Origin: JBDKLC01 sp964500215
Lineage (GTDB): Bacteria; Patescibacteriota; Minisyncoccia; Phycocordibacterales; CAIZLB01
Reading direction: 5' to 3'
Assembly: GCA_964500215.1 (NCBI GenBank)
Contig: CAZCNA010000007.1
Span: forward strand, 1 to 29,750
Length of the DNA: 29,750 nucleotides
Shown: positions 23,270 to 29,750 of the stretch, one piece after another
How positions within the stretch are numbered: the first letter of the stretch is position 1
How the letters are laid out: each line of letters begins with the position of its first letter
Notes under the pieces: model-generated
The model's input: only the letters and a program-made list of their open reading frames with translations
What the model was told of the DNA's origin: nothing
The model's database searches: none
Position numbers and translations under genes: made by a program

Positions 23270-24781
23270 TTACTTTACGAGGCTTGAACCCGTCATTCCA
23301 TTTGGCTTTGCAATTCCTAATAGATCGAGCACCGTGGGAGCAATATCTGCGAGTGTGCCAGATTCTGCTACCGCGACTTCTGTAGATGTAACAATAGCAG
23401 GAACCTTGTTGAGTGTATGTGCAGTATGTCGTTCGCCGGTTTGGGCATCGATGTTTACTTCCGCGTTGCCATGATCAGCTGTGACAAATGCGATACCACC
23501 ACGAGCGGTGAGGGCCGATACAACTCGGCCAAGCTGTGTGTCTACTTCTTCGACGGCTTCGATGATTGCGGGTACATTTGCTGTATGTCCTACCATATCT
23601 GGATTCGCAAAGTTTATGAAAATAAAGTTTGTGCCCTTTTCGATTTGTTCGATCGCCTTATCAGCAATAGCTTCAGCGCGCATTTTCGGCGCAAGGTCAT
23701 GCGTTGGCACGTCTTTTCGGCTTGCCAAGAGAATATGCTCCTCGCCTGGGTATGGCTGTTCGACGCCGCCATTCAAAAAGTATGTAGCATGAGGAAACTT
23801 TTCTGTCTCTGCGATATGTGCCTGGGTGAGACCTGCGCCAGAGACCTCTTTTGCCAATGTGGTTTCGATATTAATGGAAGGGAAAGCCACGAGGCATTTG
23901 AATTCAGTTCCATACGATGTCTGCGTTGCAAAACATACATTGTCTTGTTGAGCGAGCTCGAGCATCTTCTTTGAAAGCATTCGTGCTCGATCAGCGCGGA
24001 AGTTGAAAAAGAATACAGAGTCGTTTGCCTGGATGGCGCAGCCTGTGCCTGATGGTGTTGAACAGACAATTGGTTCGATATGTTCGTCGACTTTTCCATT
24101 CACATACAGCGATTCGATAAATCGCGACGGTTCGATTTCGCATACATTGCCTGTGCATGTGAAAAGCGCTTGTTCAACTTTCTGGAGGCGATCCCAGTTA
24201 TTGTCTCTGTCCATGGCGAAAAATCTTCCTGATACAGTGGCAATAAATCCGATATCAATTTCTTTGAGAAGTGATTCGAGATCTTTGAGATATGTGGCAG
24301 CGCTTTGTGGAGGCGTGTCTCTGCCGTCCGTGAATACATGAATGGCCACTTGTGTGATGCCAGCGTTTTTTGCTGCCTTCAAGAATTCAAACAAATGTTC
24401 AGAATGACTATGAACGCCGCCATCACCGAGAAGTCCCATCACATGGAGCGTTGAATTGTGTTGCTTCACATGATCAAAGAGGGAAGTGAACGCAGGATTT
24501 TTTTCATATTCACCGGTATCAATAGCTTTCTTGATTCGTACCAAATCTGTATCAATTGCTTTGCCTGCGCCAATAGTTGTATGGCCGATTTCACTATTTC
24601 CCATTTGTCCTTCGGGAAGTCCAACAGCGAGGCCACTGGCTTCAAGGAGGGTGTGAGGGTACGTGTTCCAGAGTTGATCGAAATTCGGTGTCTTTGCCTG
24701 CGAAATTGCGTTATGTGTAGGTTCTTCTCTATGGCCCCAGCCGTCGAGGACTATAAGGACTGATTGTTTGGTATGTATCAT
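23270..24781 (-). CDS. gpmI: 2,3-bisphosphoglycerate-independent phosphoglycerate mutase
   Basis: Glycolytic interconversion of 3- and 2-phosphoglycerate through a phosphoserine intermediate; two-metal alkaline-phosphatase-fold enzyme. 503 residues against about 510 typical. Metal and nucleophile motifs: VLIVLDGWGHRE (Asp13) and GQMGNSEIGHTTIG (Ser63 nucleophile). The phosphotransferase insert contains LGDGGVHSHSEHL, FTDGRDTPPQSA and NFRADRAR. C-terminal metal motifs are NPDMVGHTA, FVTADHGNAE and GERHTAHTLNKVP. Enolase, which catalyses the next step, is the next minus-strand gene upstream. The orphan gene on + and two terminators separate them, so they are neighbours but not one transcript. 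A TAAAAT (24795-24790 on the minus strand) ends nine bases before the ATG and may be its -10. Confidence 0.97.
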   Translation of the reverse strand: MIHTKQSVLIVLDGWGHREEPTHNAISQAKTPNFDQLWNTYPHTLLEASGLAVGLPEGQMGNSEIGHTTIGAGKAIDTDLVRIKKAIDTGEYEKNPAFTSLFDHVKQHNSTLHVMGLLGDGGVHSHSEHLFEFLKAAKNAGITQVAIHVFTDGRDTPPQSAATYLKDLESLLKEIDIGFIATVSGRFFAMDRDNNWDRLQKVEQALFTCTGNVCEIEPSRFIESLYVNGKVDEHIEPIVCSTPSGTGCAIQANDSVFFFNFRADRARMLSKKMLELAQQDNVCFATQTSYGTEFKCLVAFPSINIETTLAKEVSGAGLTQAHIAETEKFPHATYFLNGGVEQPYPGEEHILLASRKDVPTHDLAPKMRAEAIADKAIEQIEKGTNFIFINFANPDMVGHTANVPAIIEAVEEVDTQLGRVVSALTARGGIAFVTADHGNAEVNIDAQTGERHTAHTLNKVPAIVTSTEVAVAESGTLADIAPTVLDLLGIAKPNGMTGSSLVK

Positions 24782-24892
24782 AGAGCTGTATTTTAATATG
24801 GCTTAGGCACAAAGTGGTCTTTACAGCAAAAAATAGCTGTGGTATCATTTCCGACGGGAATTCCAGTTGATACATTTTGTACTGCTGGTGGT

Positions 24893-24921
24893 CAGGAAGG
24901 TCCTGAACGACGTGTCCGTCG
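24893..24921 (+). promoter_or_regulatory. Tandem hairpins in the leader of the GC-rich orphan gene
   Basis: Two perfect small stem-loops lie 51-79 bases before the ATG at 24972: CAGGA-AGG-TCCTG (24893-24905) and CGACG-TGTC-CGTCG (24908-24921). A possible extended -10 (TGATACATT, 24868-24876) lies upstream. A regulatory role is a guess. Confidence 0.3.
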
Positions 24922-24971
24922 CGCACAATAAACAAACAAAATTGCGACAAGAGTTCAACACAGGTAATAAT

Positions 24972-25361
24972 ATGGAAAAGTTCGAAATCGTTGGCTTTTA
25001 TGACAAAGCCGTTTTCACTGCCGCGTCCCTCGTGGACAAGGTCACTACGCTCACAATGCTCGACAAAAGGGCATTCAGTTCACCAACCGCGACAGTGAAT
25101 TTTCGCATCATGCAGGTGATGCGGGCAACCCTCCGCCACATGATCTGCTACGGGGAAATCATCATCCCCGGGCAGCCGAAACAGTTCGCTGTTATTTCGG
25201 TCAACACGTTGACTGAGCCTCATGAGGGCGAGATGCTTGTCTTGCCTTTCCGAACCCCTCCCGCTGAGGAGGAGATCAAAAAGGCGATGGATTCGTTCCT
25301 CGTGGCTCCAGCTCAGCTTTCTGCATCTTCGACGACGTCGGCGCCCCTTGTGGTCGCTTAA
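24972..25361 (+). CDS. GC-rich orphan protein of unknown function
   Basis: Not recognised. 129 residues from the ATG at 24972, the first Met of a frame that stays open further upstream. An AGGT six bases before that ATG is a weak ribosome-binding site. It begins MEKFEIVGFYDKAVFTAASL and continues with alternating strands and helices (for example GEIIIPGQPKQFAVISVN). The Ala/Ser/Thr-rich C-terminus (about 112-129) is probably disordered. One Cys, no signal peptide, no membrane helix. It is clearly GC-richer than its neighbours and prefers C-ending codons: its arginines are CGC, CGG, CGC and CGA, not the near-exclusive CGA of rpoBC. It has its own strong terminator and a leader with two hairpins. 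Alternatives: a recent acquisition, or a highly expressed lineage-specific small protein. Confidence 0.65.
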   Translation: MEKFEIVGFYDKAVFTAASLVDKVTTLTMLDKRAFSSPTATVNFRIMQVMRATLRHMICYGEIIIPGQPKQFAVISVNTLTEPHEGEMLVLPFRTPPAEEEIKKAMDSFLVAPAQLSASSTTSAPLVVA

Positions 25362-25386
25362 ATCGGACTGGATCCGCTCATAGACT

Positions 25387-25420
25387 GGCCCCGTCGCATC
25401 TTCGCGACGGGGCCTTTTTT
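25387..25420 (+). terminator. Strong rho-independent terminator after the orphan gene
   Basis: GGCCCCGTCGC (25387-25397) pairs perfectly over 11 bases with 25404-25414 across a 6-base loop, followed by six T (25415-25420). This is the most GC-rich hairpin in the window. Confidence 0.93.
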
Positions 25421-25446
25421 ATTTTCATATTCATAATTGCACTTAT

Positions 25447-25499
25447 AAAAACAGCCCTGGTAGTTTGTACTACAATTATAGTACAAACTACCAGTGCTG
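25447..25499 (-). terminator. Long inverted repeat, probable enolase terminator
   Basis: A perfect 16-base inverted repeat (25457-25472 with 25479-25494) across a 6-base loop. It is extended by CAGC/GCTG (25452-25455 and 25496-25499) across one mismatch, giving about 21 stem positions. On the minus strand it is followed by five T (25451-25447), 33 bases after the eno stop. The stem is far longer than termination needs and AT-rich in its middle. Confidence 0.7.
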
Positions 25500-25531
25500 A
25501 AATTTTATATATAGTTTTATATACGGCTTTG

Positions 25532-26860
25532 CTACTTGAACGCAGCTTTACCAGCAAACATAGCTTTTGAACCAAGCTCTTCTTCGATTCGGAGGAGTTC
25601 GTTGTATTTTGCAACTCGATCAGTTCGGCAAAGAGAACCTGTTTTAATTTGACCACAACCTGTACCTACCACAAAGTGAGAAATAGTTGTGTCTTCTGTT
25701 TCTCCAGATCGGTGAGAAATCACGGCTGTCATTTTTGCAGAGTGAGCCATTTTCACAGCTTCGATTGTTTCTGTCACTGTGCCGATTTGATTCAATTTGA
25801 TGAGGATAGAGTTACCGGCTTTTCGGTCGATACCCATTTGGAGTCGTTCGATGTTTGTCACAAAGAGGTCATCACCAACGATTTGAACTTTCTTTCCGTT
25901 TTTCTTTGTCATTAATTCATATCCAGTCCAATCGTCTTCAGAAAATCCGTCTTCAATTGAAACGATAGGATATTTGGCGAGCCAATTTGAGAAAAAGTTT
26001 ACCATTTCTTCAGATGAGAGTTTTCGGCCTTCTCGTTCGAGGTCGTACACGCCGTCTTTGTAAAGTTCAGTTGCCGCTGCATCAATAGCGATACTGATGT
26101 CTTTACCTGGCTTGTATCCAGCCTTCTGAATTGCTTCGAGGATCACTTCGATAGCTGCTTCGTTTGAAGGAAGTGACGGTGCGTATCCACCTTCATCACC
26201 AGTTGTTGTTGAAAGTTTTCGGTCGTGCAAAATCTTTTTCAATGTGTGAAATACTTCGGCTCCCATCTGAAGTGCCTGTGACCATGACTTTGCGCCAACC
26301 GGCATTACCATAAATTCCTGAAGAGCTGTTGAATTTTCAGCATGCTTTCCACCATTCAAAATGTTCATCATTGGAAGGGGAAGGGACATTGCTTTTCCTG
26401 TTTTTGCGATGCCTGCAAAATATTTGTAGAGAGGTTGCTTCTTTGAAGCGGCAGCGGCGTGTGAGAATGCCATTGAGATTCCGAGAATGGCATTTGCGCC
26501 AAGTCGTCCTTTGTTTGGTGTGCCGTCGAGTGCAATCATTGCTCGATCGAGCGTCTCTTGAGTGAAGGCTTTGCCAACGAGGGCCTTTCGGAGTTCAGTG
26601 TTTACATTGGCAACCGCATTGAGAACACCTTTGCCACCATATCGTTTTTTGTCGCCATCGCGAAGTTCAACAGCTTCGTGAGAACCTGTAGATGCACCAG
26701 ATGGTACAGCAGATCGGCCGAATGAACCGTCTTTGAGCAAGACGTCTACTTCGACTGTTGGGTTTCCTCGAGAGTCGAGGATTTCACGTCCCTTGATGTT
26801 TTTAATAGCAGGAAGGGCTCCTTTAGGAGTTTGCTTGTTTGATACTGAAGTTGATGCCAT
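25532..26860 (-). CDS. eno: Enolase
   Basis: Dehydrates 2-phosphoglycerate to phosphoenolpyruvate. 442 residues, about ten longer than typical because of an N-terminal extension (about 1-18) before IKGREILDSRGNPTVEVDV. Catalytic and metal residues are present: loop SGASTG, His173 in NGGKHAEN (usually HADN), Glu223 in GDEGG, metal ligands Asp260, Glu303 (SIEDGFSEDDW) and Asp330 (GDDLFVTN), catalytic Lys355 (ILIKLNQIG), and ISHRSGETED at 381-390 followed by GQIKTGS. The stretch after HAEN (STALQEFM) departs from the common NNVDIQEFM. It is divergent from dusB across 120 bases and ends in the long inverted repeat at 25447-25499. Confidence 0.97.
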   Translation of the reverse strand: MASTSVSNKQTPKGALPAIKNIKGREILDSRGNPTVEVDVLLKDGSFGRSAVPSGASTGSHEAVELRDGDKKRYGGKGVLNAVANVNTELRKALVGKAFTQETLDRAMIALDGTPNKGRLGANAILGISMAFSHAAAASKKQPLYKYFAGIAKTGKAMSLPLPMMNILNGGKHAENSTALQEFMVMPVGAKSWSQALQMGAEVFHTLKKILHDRKLSTTTGDEGGYAPSLPSNEAAIEVILEAIQKAGYKPGKDISIAIDAAATELYKDGVYDLEREGRKLSSEEMVNFFSNWLAKYPIVSIEDGFSEDDWTGYELMTKKNGKKVQIVGDDLFVTNIERLQMGIDRKAGNSILIKLNQIGTVTETIEAVKMAHSAKMTAVISHRSGETEDTTISHFVVGTGCGQIKTGSLCRTDRVAKYNELLRIEEELGSKAMFAGKAAFK

Positions 26861-26905
26861 ATCTTTATCTAAAATTTATCTGTTTTTAATGGTTGTTGTG
26901 GTGGC

Positions 26906-26914
26906 ATTGTATCA
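26906..26914 (-). promoter_or_regulatory. Extended -10 promoter of enolase
   Basis: On the minus strand this reads TGATACAAT, an extended -10 (TG, one base, TACAAT). It would give a leader of about 39 bases. It resembles the TGATATACT elements elsewhere in the window. No clear -35. Confidence 0.4.
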
Positions 26915-26963
26915 TATGAATAAGAATTATAAATACTCATAGATGCTTTATTTATTAAGATTT

Positions 26964-26969
26964 TATGAT
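26964..26969 (+). promoter_or_regulatory. Possible dusB -10 element
   Basis: TATGAT ends twelve bases before the ATG at 26981, in the AT-rich divergent region with eno. It would leave a leader of only about 4-6 bases. No clear -35. Confidence 0.3.
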
Positions 26970-26980
26970 AAAGTCATTGC

Positions 26981-28126
26981 ATGATACATATGGGCTTTTG
27001 GCAAGATATTCATGAGAACGCCGACCGGGAGGGCCGGCCTCTTTTTGTATTGGCCCCAATGGCCGATGTGACTGATGCCGCATTCCGAGCGACTATTGCA
27101 GCTCACGGAAAACCCGATGTGACATGGACAGAATTCGTGTCAGCCGATGGACTCATGCGTGCAACACCTGAAGGAAAGATGAAATTGATGCGCGATCTCC
27201 TTTACACCGATACTGAGCGACCAATTGTTGCACAGCTCTTTAGTTCAAAACCTGAATATATGAAAGGTTCAGCAAAGTTGGTGGCAGAACTTGGATTCGA
27301 TGGCATTGATATCAATATGGGGTGTCCCGACAAAAGTATTGAAAAACAGGGATGTGGAGCGGCCATGATCAAGACACCTTCAGTGGCGCAAGCGATTATT
27401 CGCGCCGCAAAAGAAGGCGCAGAAGAAGCGTGGAATGACATGCGCGAAAAAGGTACGATTCCAGAACATCAGAAAAAATATAATGGTCCCATTCCAGTGA
27501 CAGTTAAAACTCGTATTGGATATAACAAGAATGAATTGGACACATGGTTGCCTGCATTGTTGGAAGCTGAGCCTGCGGTGATTACGGTGCATTGTCGAAC
27601 ACGAAAAGAAATGTCCAAAGTTCCTGCACGATGGGAACATATTAAGGAGGCCGTTCAGATACGTGATGAACTTTTCATAAAGAAAGGATCAAAAAAAGAA
27701 GATCCCAAAACGCTTATTTTTGGAAATGGGGATGCAACATCTGTCGCTGATGCGTATGCGAAAGCAACGGAAACTGGTGCTGATGGTGTGATGCTAGGAC
27801 GGGCGATTTTCGGAAATCCGTGGCTCTTTAGCGCAATCAATACATTTGCCAAAATTAATGATGCAAGTGATGCAACTGGTTTGGCCGACGAACAGCACAC
27901 TCAATATGAACCTACGATAAAGGAAAAATTAACGGTGATGGTTGAACATACGAAACTCTATGAACAGCTGCTCGGAGATATTAAAAGTTTTGCGGTGATG
28001 AAGAAGCACTATAAAGCGTATGTGAATAATTTTGATGGGGCAAAGGAGCTTCGTGAAGAACTCATGAAAGCAGAAACGGCGGGGGAGGTAGAAACACGTG
28101 TCCAGCAATTCTTGAGTACTCTATAG
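26981..28126 (+). CDS. dusB: tRNA-dihydrouridine synthase (DusB-like)
   Basis: FMN enzyme that reduces uridines in the tRNA D-loop. 381 residues, longer than the usual 320-340. TIM-barrel motifs are in order: APMADVTDAAFR (FMN site), WTEFVSADGL, DINMGCPDKSIEKQGCGAAM with the likely catalytic Cys115, VTVKTRIGYN, VHCRTRKEM, FGNGDATSVADA and GADGVMLGRAIFGNPWLF. The extra length comes partly from charged inserts after the catalytic loop (around KEGAEEAWNDMREKG) and before the phosphate-binding GNGD (around KKGSKKEDPK). The C-terminal helical domain binds tRNA. The ATG at 26981 is used; a second in-frame Met at codon 4 is an alternative start. It is the family's general member; substrate position (DusA, B or C) is not certain from sequence. 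Confidence 0.93.
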   Translation: MIHMGFWQDIHENADREGRPLFVLAPMADVTDAAFRATIAAHGKPDVTWTEFVSADGLMRATPEGKMKLMRDLLYTDTERPIVAQLFSSKPEYMKGSAKLVAELGFDGIDINMGCPDKSIEKQGCGAAMIKTPSVAQAIIRAAKEGAEEAWNDMREKGTIPEHQKKYNGPIPVTVKTRIGYNKNELDTWLPALLEAEPAVITVHCRTRKEMSKVPARWEHIKEAVQIRDELFIKKGSKKEDPKTLIFGNGDATSVADAYAKATETGADGVMLGRAIFGNPWLFSAINTFAKINDASDATGLADEQHTQYEPTIKEKLTVMVEHTKLYEQLLGDIKSFAVMKKHYKAYVNNFDGAKELREELMKAETAGEVETRVQQFLSTL

Positions 28127-28180
28127 ATATACCTGTTTGCAAAGCTGGGGTTCACAAAGTACCATTTTTGTACTGTAACG

Positions 28181-28218
28181 TTGTCCACAGGCAAACGTCA
28201 CATTTTGTATCCTATACT
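28181..28218 (+). promoter_or_regulatory. Possible promoter region of the DUF5069 gene with a DnaA-box-like site
   Basis: TTGTCCACAGG at 28181-28191 differs by one base from TTATCCACAGG. Two -10-like hexamers follow, TATCCT (28208-28213) and TATACT (28213-28218), at spacings longer than ideal. The promoter call is weak. The rest of the 141-base gap after dusB shows only short imperfect hairpins. Confidence 0.25.
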
Positions 28219-28267
28219 CAGTTCTATTATCAGCGTAACCCCTATTAATCACATTAATTCAAACAAC

Positions 28268-28726
28268 ATGACAGACACACAACCAAACATTCATGCAAAA
28301 GATCTCACGAAAGAAGCACCACGAAGTGCGTACGAAACAATCAACGGGTTTGCCATTCTTGCGCGAGCGATCGACAAGGGACGAGCAACAATCGCCGGTA
28401 CAAACGGTGATTACAATTTCGACTGTCCTGTGGACAATATGATTTTGGGATTTGTAGGTATCAAGGGAGAAGAGCTCAAAGCAAAACTCGCTGCGGGTGC
28501 CACAGATGAAGAAATCGGTCAGTGGATGAAAGAAGTATCAGGAAAATCTGACGGTGATATCGCGGCCTGGTCAAATTCATTCCGAAGTGATTTCTCTTAT
28601 GCAAATCATCCAGACGAAGGAAAGCGAGCATGGTTCCGTGGAGAATGTGAGCGACTTGGACTCAATCCAGAGACAACAACATTGTTTGATTATCTCGAAG
28701 TAGACGACAAGGCTTCATTCAAATAA
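28268..28726 (+). CDS. DUF5069 family protein
   Basis: 152 residues. It starts at the ATG 28268, because family similarity begins right after it (HAKDLTKEAPRSAYETINGF); upstream in-frame codons look like leader sequence. Family-typical segments are AKDLTKEAPRS, ILARAIDKGRATIAGTNGDY with FDCPVD, and a C-terminal half with alternating helices (ATDEEIGQWM, then NPETTTLFDYLEVDD). DUF5069 proteins are small, soluble and of unknown function; the conserved RAIDKGRA and NGDYNFDCP residues may form a binding site, but none is established. It has no signal peptide or membrane helix. It is a single gene between dusB and dnaX, ended by the terminator at 28790-28817. The recognition is from memory of the family pattern, not a search. 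Confidence 0.8.
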   Translation: MTDTQPNIHAKDLTKEAPRSAYETINGFAILARAIDKGRATIAGTNGDYNFDCPVDNMILGFVGIKGEELKAKLAAGATDEEIGQWMKEVSGKSDGDIAAWSNSFRSDFSYANHPDEGKRAWFRGECERLGLNPETTTLFDYLEVDDKASFK

Positions 28727-28789
28727 AGAATATATACATACAATATATGTGTAGTATATGTGAACCGTCCGAATAGGTGATGGTTGGAG

Positions 28790-28817
28790 GGGCGCCAGTC
28801 TGGGTCTGGCGCCCTTT
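28790..28817 (+). terminator. Rho-independent terminator between the DUF5069 gene and dnaX
   Basis: GGGCGCCAG (28790-28798) pairs perfectly with CTGGCGCCC (28806-28814) across a 7-base loop. Only three T follow, then CTG, so the U-tract is short. Confidence 0.75.
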
Positions 28818-28830
28818 CTGTATGCATATT

Positions 28831-28860
28831 TTGAATCATCCGGGGGACATCTGATATACT
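28831..28860 (+). promoter_or_regulatory. dnaX promoter (leaderless)
   Basis: TTGAAT (28831-28836), an 18-base spacer ending in TGA, then TATACT (28855-28860), making an extended -10. The -10 ends eight bases before the ATG at 28868, so the transcript should start at the start codon. Confidence 0.6.
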
Positions 28861-28867
28861 TAGTGCA

Positions 28868-29750
28868 ATGAAAAAATCAGCATCTACATCAGGGGACGCC
28901 GCAGCGCCATTCATATCATTGTATCGAAAGTATCGACCAGAAACATTCCGTGATGTCGTAGGTCAAGAACATGTCACCGACCTCCTCTCTGAATCTATCA
29001 AGCAGGGCAAGATTGGCCACGCATATCTCTTTTGCGGAAGCAGAGGAACAGGCAAGACAAGTGTGGCTCGAATCTTTGCACGAGCGATCGGCACAACAGC
29101 AAATGATTTGTATGAAATAGATGCTGCGTCGAACACATCCGTCGAAGATATTCGCGCGCTCAACGAAGCCGTGCATACGATTCCATTTGAATCAGAATAC
29201 AAAGTATATATTTTGGATGAAGTGCATATGCTTTCCAAATCTGCATTCAACGCGTTTTTGAAAACACTCGAAGAACCGCCAAAGCATGTCATCTTTATCT
29301 TGGCGACAACTGAAATGGAAAAATTGCCAGAGACTATCGTCTCACGATGTCAGAGTTTTGTATTCAAACAGCCGACCGTAGATGTGCTCAAGAAAGTGGT
29401 GCTCGATGTAAGCAAAAAAGAATCTGCAAAGATTGAACCTGCCGCTGCTGAATTGGTGGCGCTCCTCGGTGATGGATCATTTCGAGATACACTCAGTATT
29501 TTGCAAAAAGTGTTGTCACTCGCAGGAGACGAACAGATCACCCTCGATCGCGTGGAACATGTGACGGGCGCACCGAAATCCGCAATCGCGTTCGGCATTA
29601 TCCAAGCTCTCTGCGCACGAGACACAGAAGCGGCACTCAAACATATTGAGACCGCACGTGAGAGTCGCGTGGACATGAAAGTGTTGGCAAAATTATTGTT
29701 GGCACGTTTGCGATTCTTGTTGCTCAAGTCCGTTGCTCCAGGAGAAGCTC
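28868..29750 (+). CDS. dnaX: DNA polymerase III subunit tau/gamma, 3' partial
   Basis: Clamp-loader ATPase; the first 294 codons are in the window and the frame is open to the end. The N-terminus has LYRKYRPETFRDVVGQEHV. Walker A is CGSRGTGKTS (Lys63), Walker B is ILDEVHML (Asp117, Glu118), followed by FNAFLKTLEEPP, LATTEMEKLP and the arginine-finger motif SRC (Arg160). Domain III begins near residue 230 (LAGDEQITLDRVEHVTG). The four-cysteine zinc module that normally sits between Walker A and EIDAAS is absent: after GKTSVARIFARAIG only TTANDLY leads to EIDAASN. The C-terminal tau part and any frameshift site lie outside the window. The ATG at 28868 is supported by the promoter immediately before it. 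Confidence 0.96.
   Translation, partial: MKKSASTSGDAAAPFISLYRKYRPETFRDVVGQEHVTDLLSESIKQGKIGHAYLFCGSRGTGKTSVARIFARAIGTTANDLYEIDAASNTSVEDIRALNEAVHTIPFESEYKVYILDEVHMLSKSAFNAFLKTLEEPPKHVIFILATTEMEKLPETIVSRCQSFVFKQPTVDVLKKVVLDVSKKESAKIEPAAAELVALLGDGSFRDTLSILQKVLSLAGDEQITLDRVEHVTGAPKSAIAFGIIQALCARDTEAALKHIETARESRVDMKVLAKLLLARLRFLLLKSVAPGEA

Noticed and set aside
24867..24971. Longer N-terminus of the GC-rich orphan starting at TTG 24867
   Set aside because: The added residues run through two perfect hairpins and look like leader; the ATG at 24972 has a weak AGGT site at suitable distance.
25452..25499. Inverted repeat as a transposon end or MITE
   Set aside because: No flanking direct repeat, no second copy noticed in the window and no transposase nearby; a terminator explains it better.
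28181..28267. Upstream GTG-type start for the DUF5069 gene
   Set aside because: The extra 29 residues do not resemble the family, and the segment carries promoter-like sequences; similarity starts just after the ATG at 28268.
28727..28789. AT-rich imperfect dyad after the DUF5069 gene
   Set aside because: The pairing around TACATA and TATGTG is short and mismatched; the GC-rich hairpin just downstream is the convincing terminator.
1..29750. tRNA, rRNA, CRISPR arrays, insertion sequences or prophage genes
   Set aside because: None were seen by eye in the short intergenic gaps. Diverged small RNAs cannot be excluded without a covariance search.

Overview
The window looks like a chromosomal segment of an ultra-small Candidate Phyla Radiation (Patescibacteria) bacterium, most likely of the Parcubacteria/Paceibacteria type. 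This is an inference from gene content and style: compact informational proteins, almost no Shine-Dalgarno sequences, several genes that appear leaderless, a short type IV pilus assembly ATPase, a surface fibre with a peptidase S74 domain, and a DUF5069 protein. The genetic code looks standard: TAA, TAG and TGA all serve as stops. Every gap between genes is under 300 bases; the largest is 1615-1904 (290 bases).

Layout. 1-1614: 3' part of a fibre-like surface protein with a self-processing S74 C-terminal domain. 1615-12039: transcription/priming block, all on +, rpoB-rpoC-dnaG-rpoD, behind a consensus promoter that contains a perfect DnaA-box match and is followed by a structured leader of about 200 nt. 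12105-15047: a large UvrD/AddA-type helicase fused to a RecB-type nuclease, ending in a terminator that overlaps its stop codon. 15124-17775, on -: a membrane-anchored DsbA-like thioredoxin, a DEDDy 3'-5' exonuclease and hisS. 17802-22605, on +: truB, then a tightly overlapping type IV pilus/secretion module of assembly ATPase, inner-membrane platform protein, a pseudopilin fused to an apparent seven-bladed beta-propeller, and a PulJ/PilW-like pseudopilin. 22636-23214: a coiled-coil orphan. 23270-24781 (-) and 25532-26860 (-): two consecutive glycolytic enzymes, phosphoglycerate mutase (gpmI) and enolase. They flank a GC-rich orphan gene on + (24972-25361) with its own strong terminator. 26981-28726: dusB and a DUF5069 protein. 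28868-29750: 5' part of dnaX, which lacks the usual zinc module.

How the genes fit together. Most are housekeeping: RNA polymerase core and sigma, primase, clamp loader, tRNA charging and modification, lower glycolysis. The accessory content is surface-related: the S74 fibre, the pilus module with a propeller-bearing pseudopilin, and an extracytoplasmic thiol oxidoreductase. These could serve contact with host cells, although nothing in the sequence shows that directly.

The most unusual items are the pseudopilin-propeller fusion, the loss of zinc modules from both the pilus ATPase and DnaX, the recurrent placement of -10 elements 7-10 bases before start codons (including a 26-bp divergent hisS/truB promoter), the DnaA-box pair at the rpoB promoter, and the GC-rich orphan.
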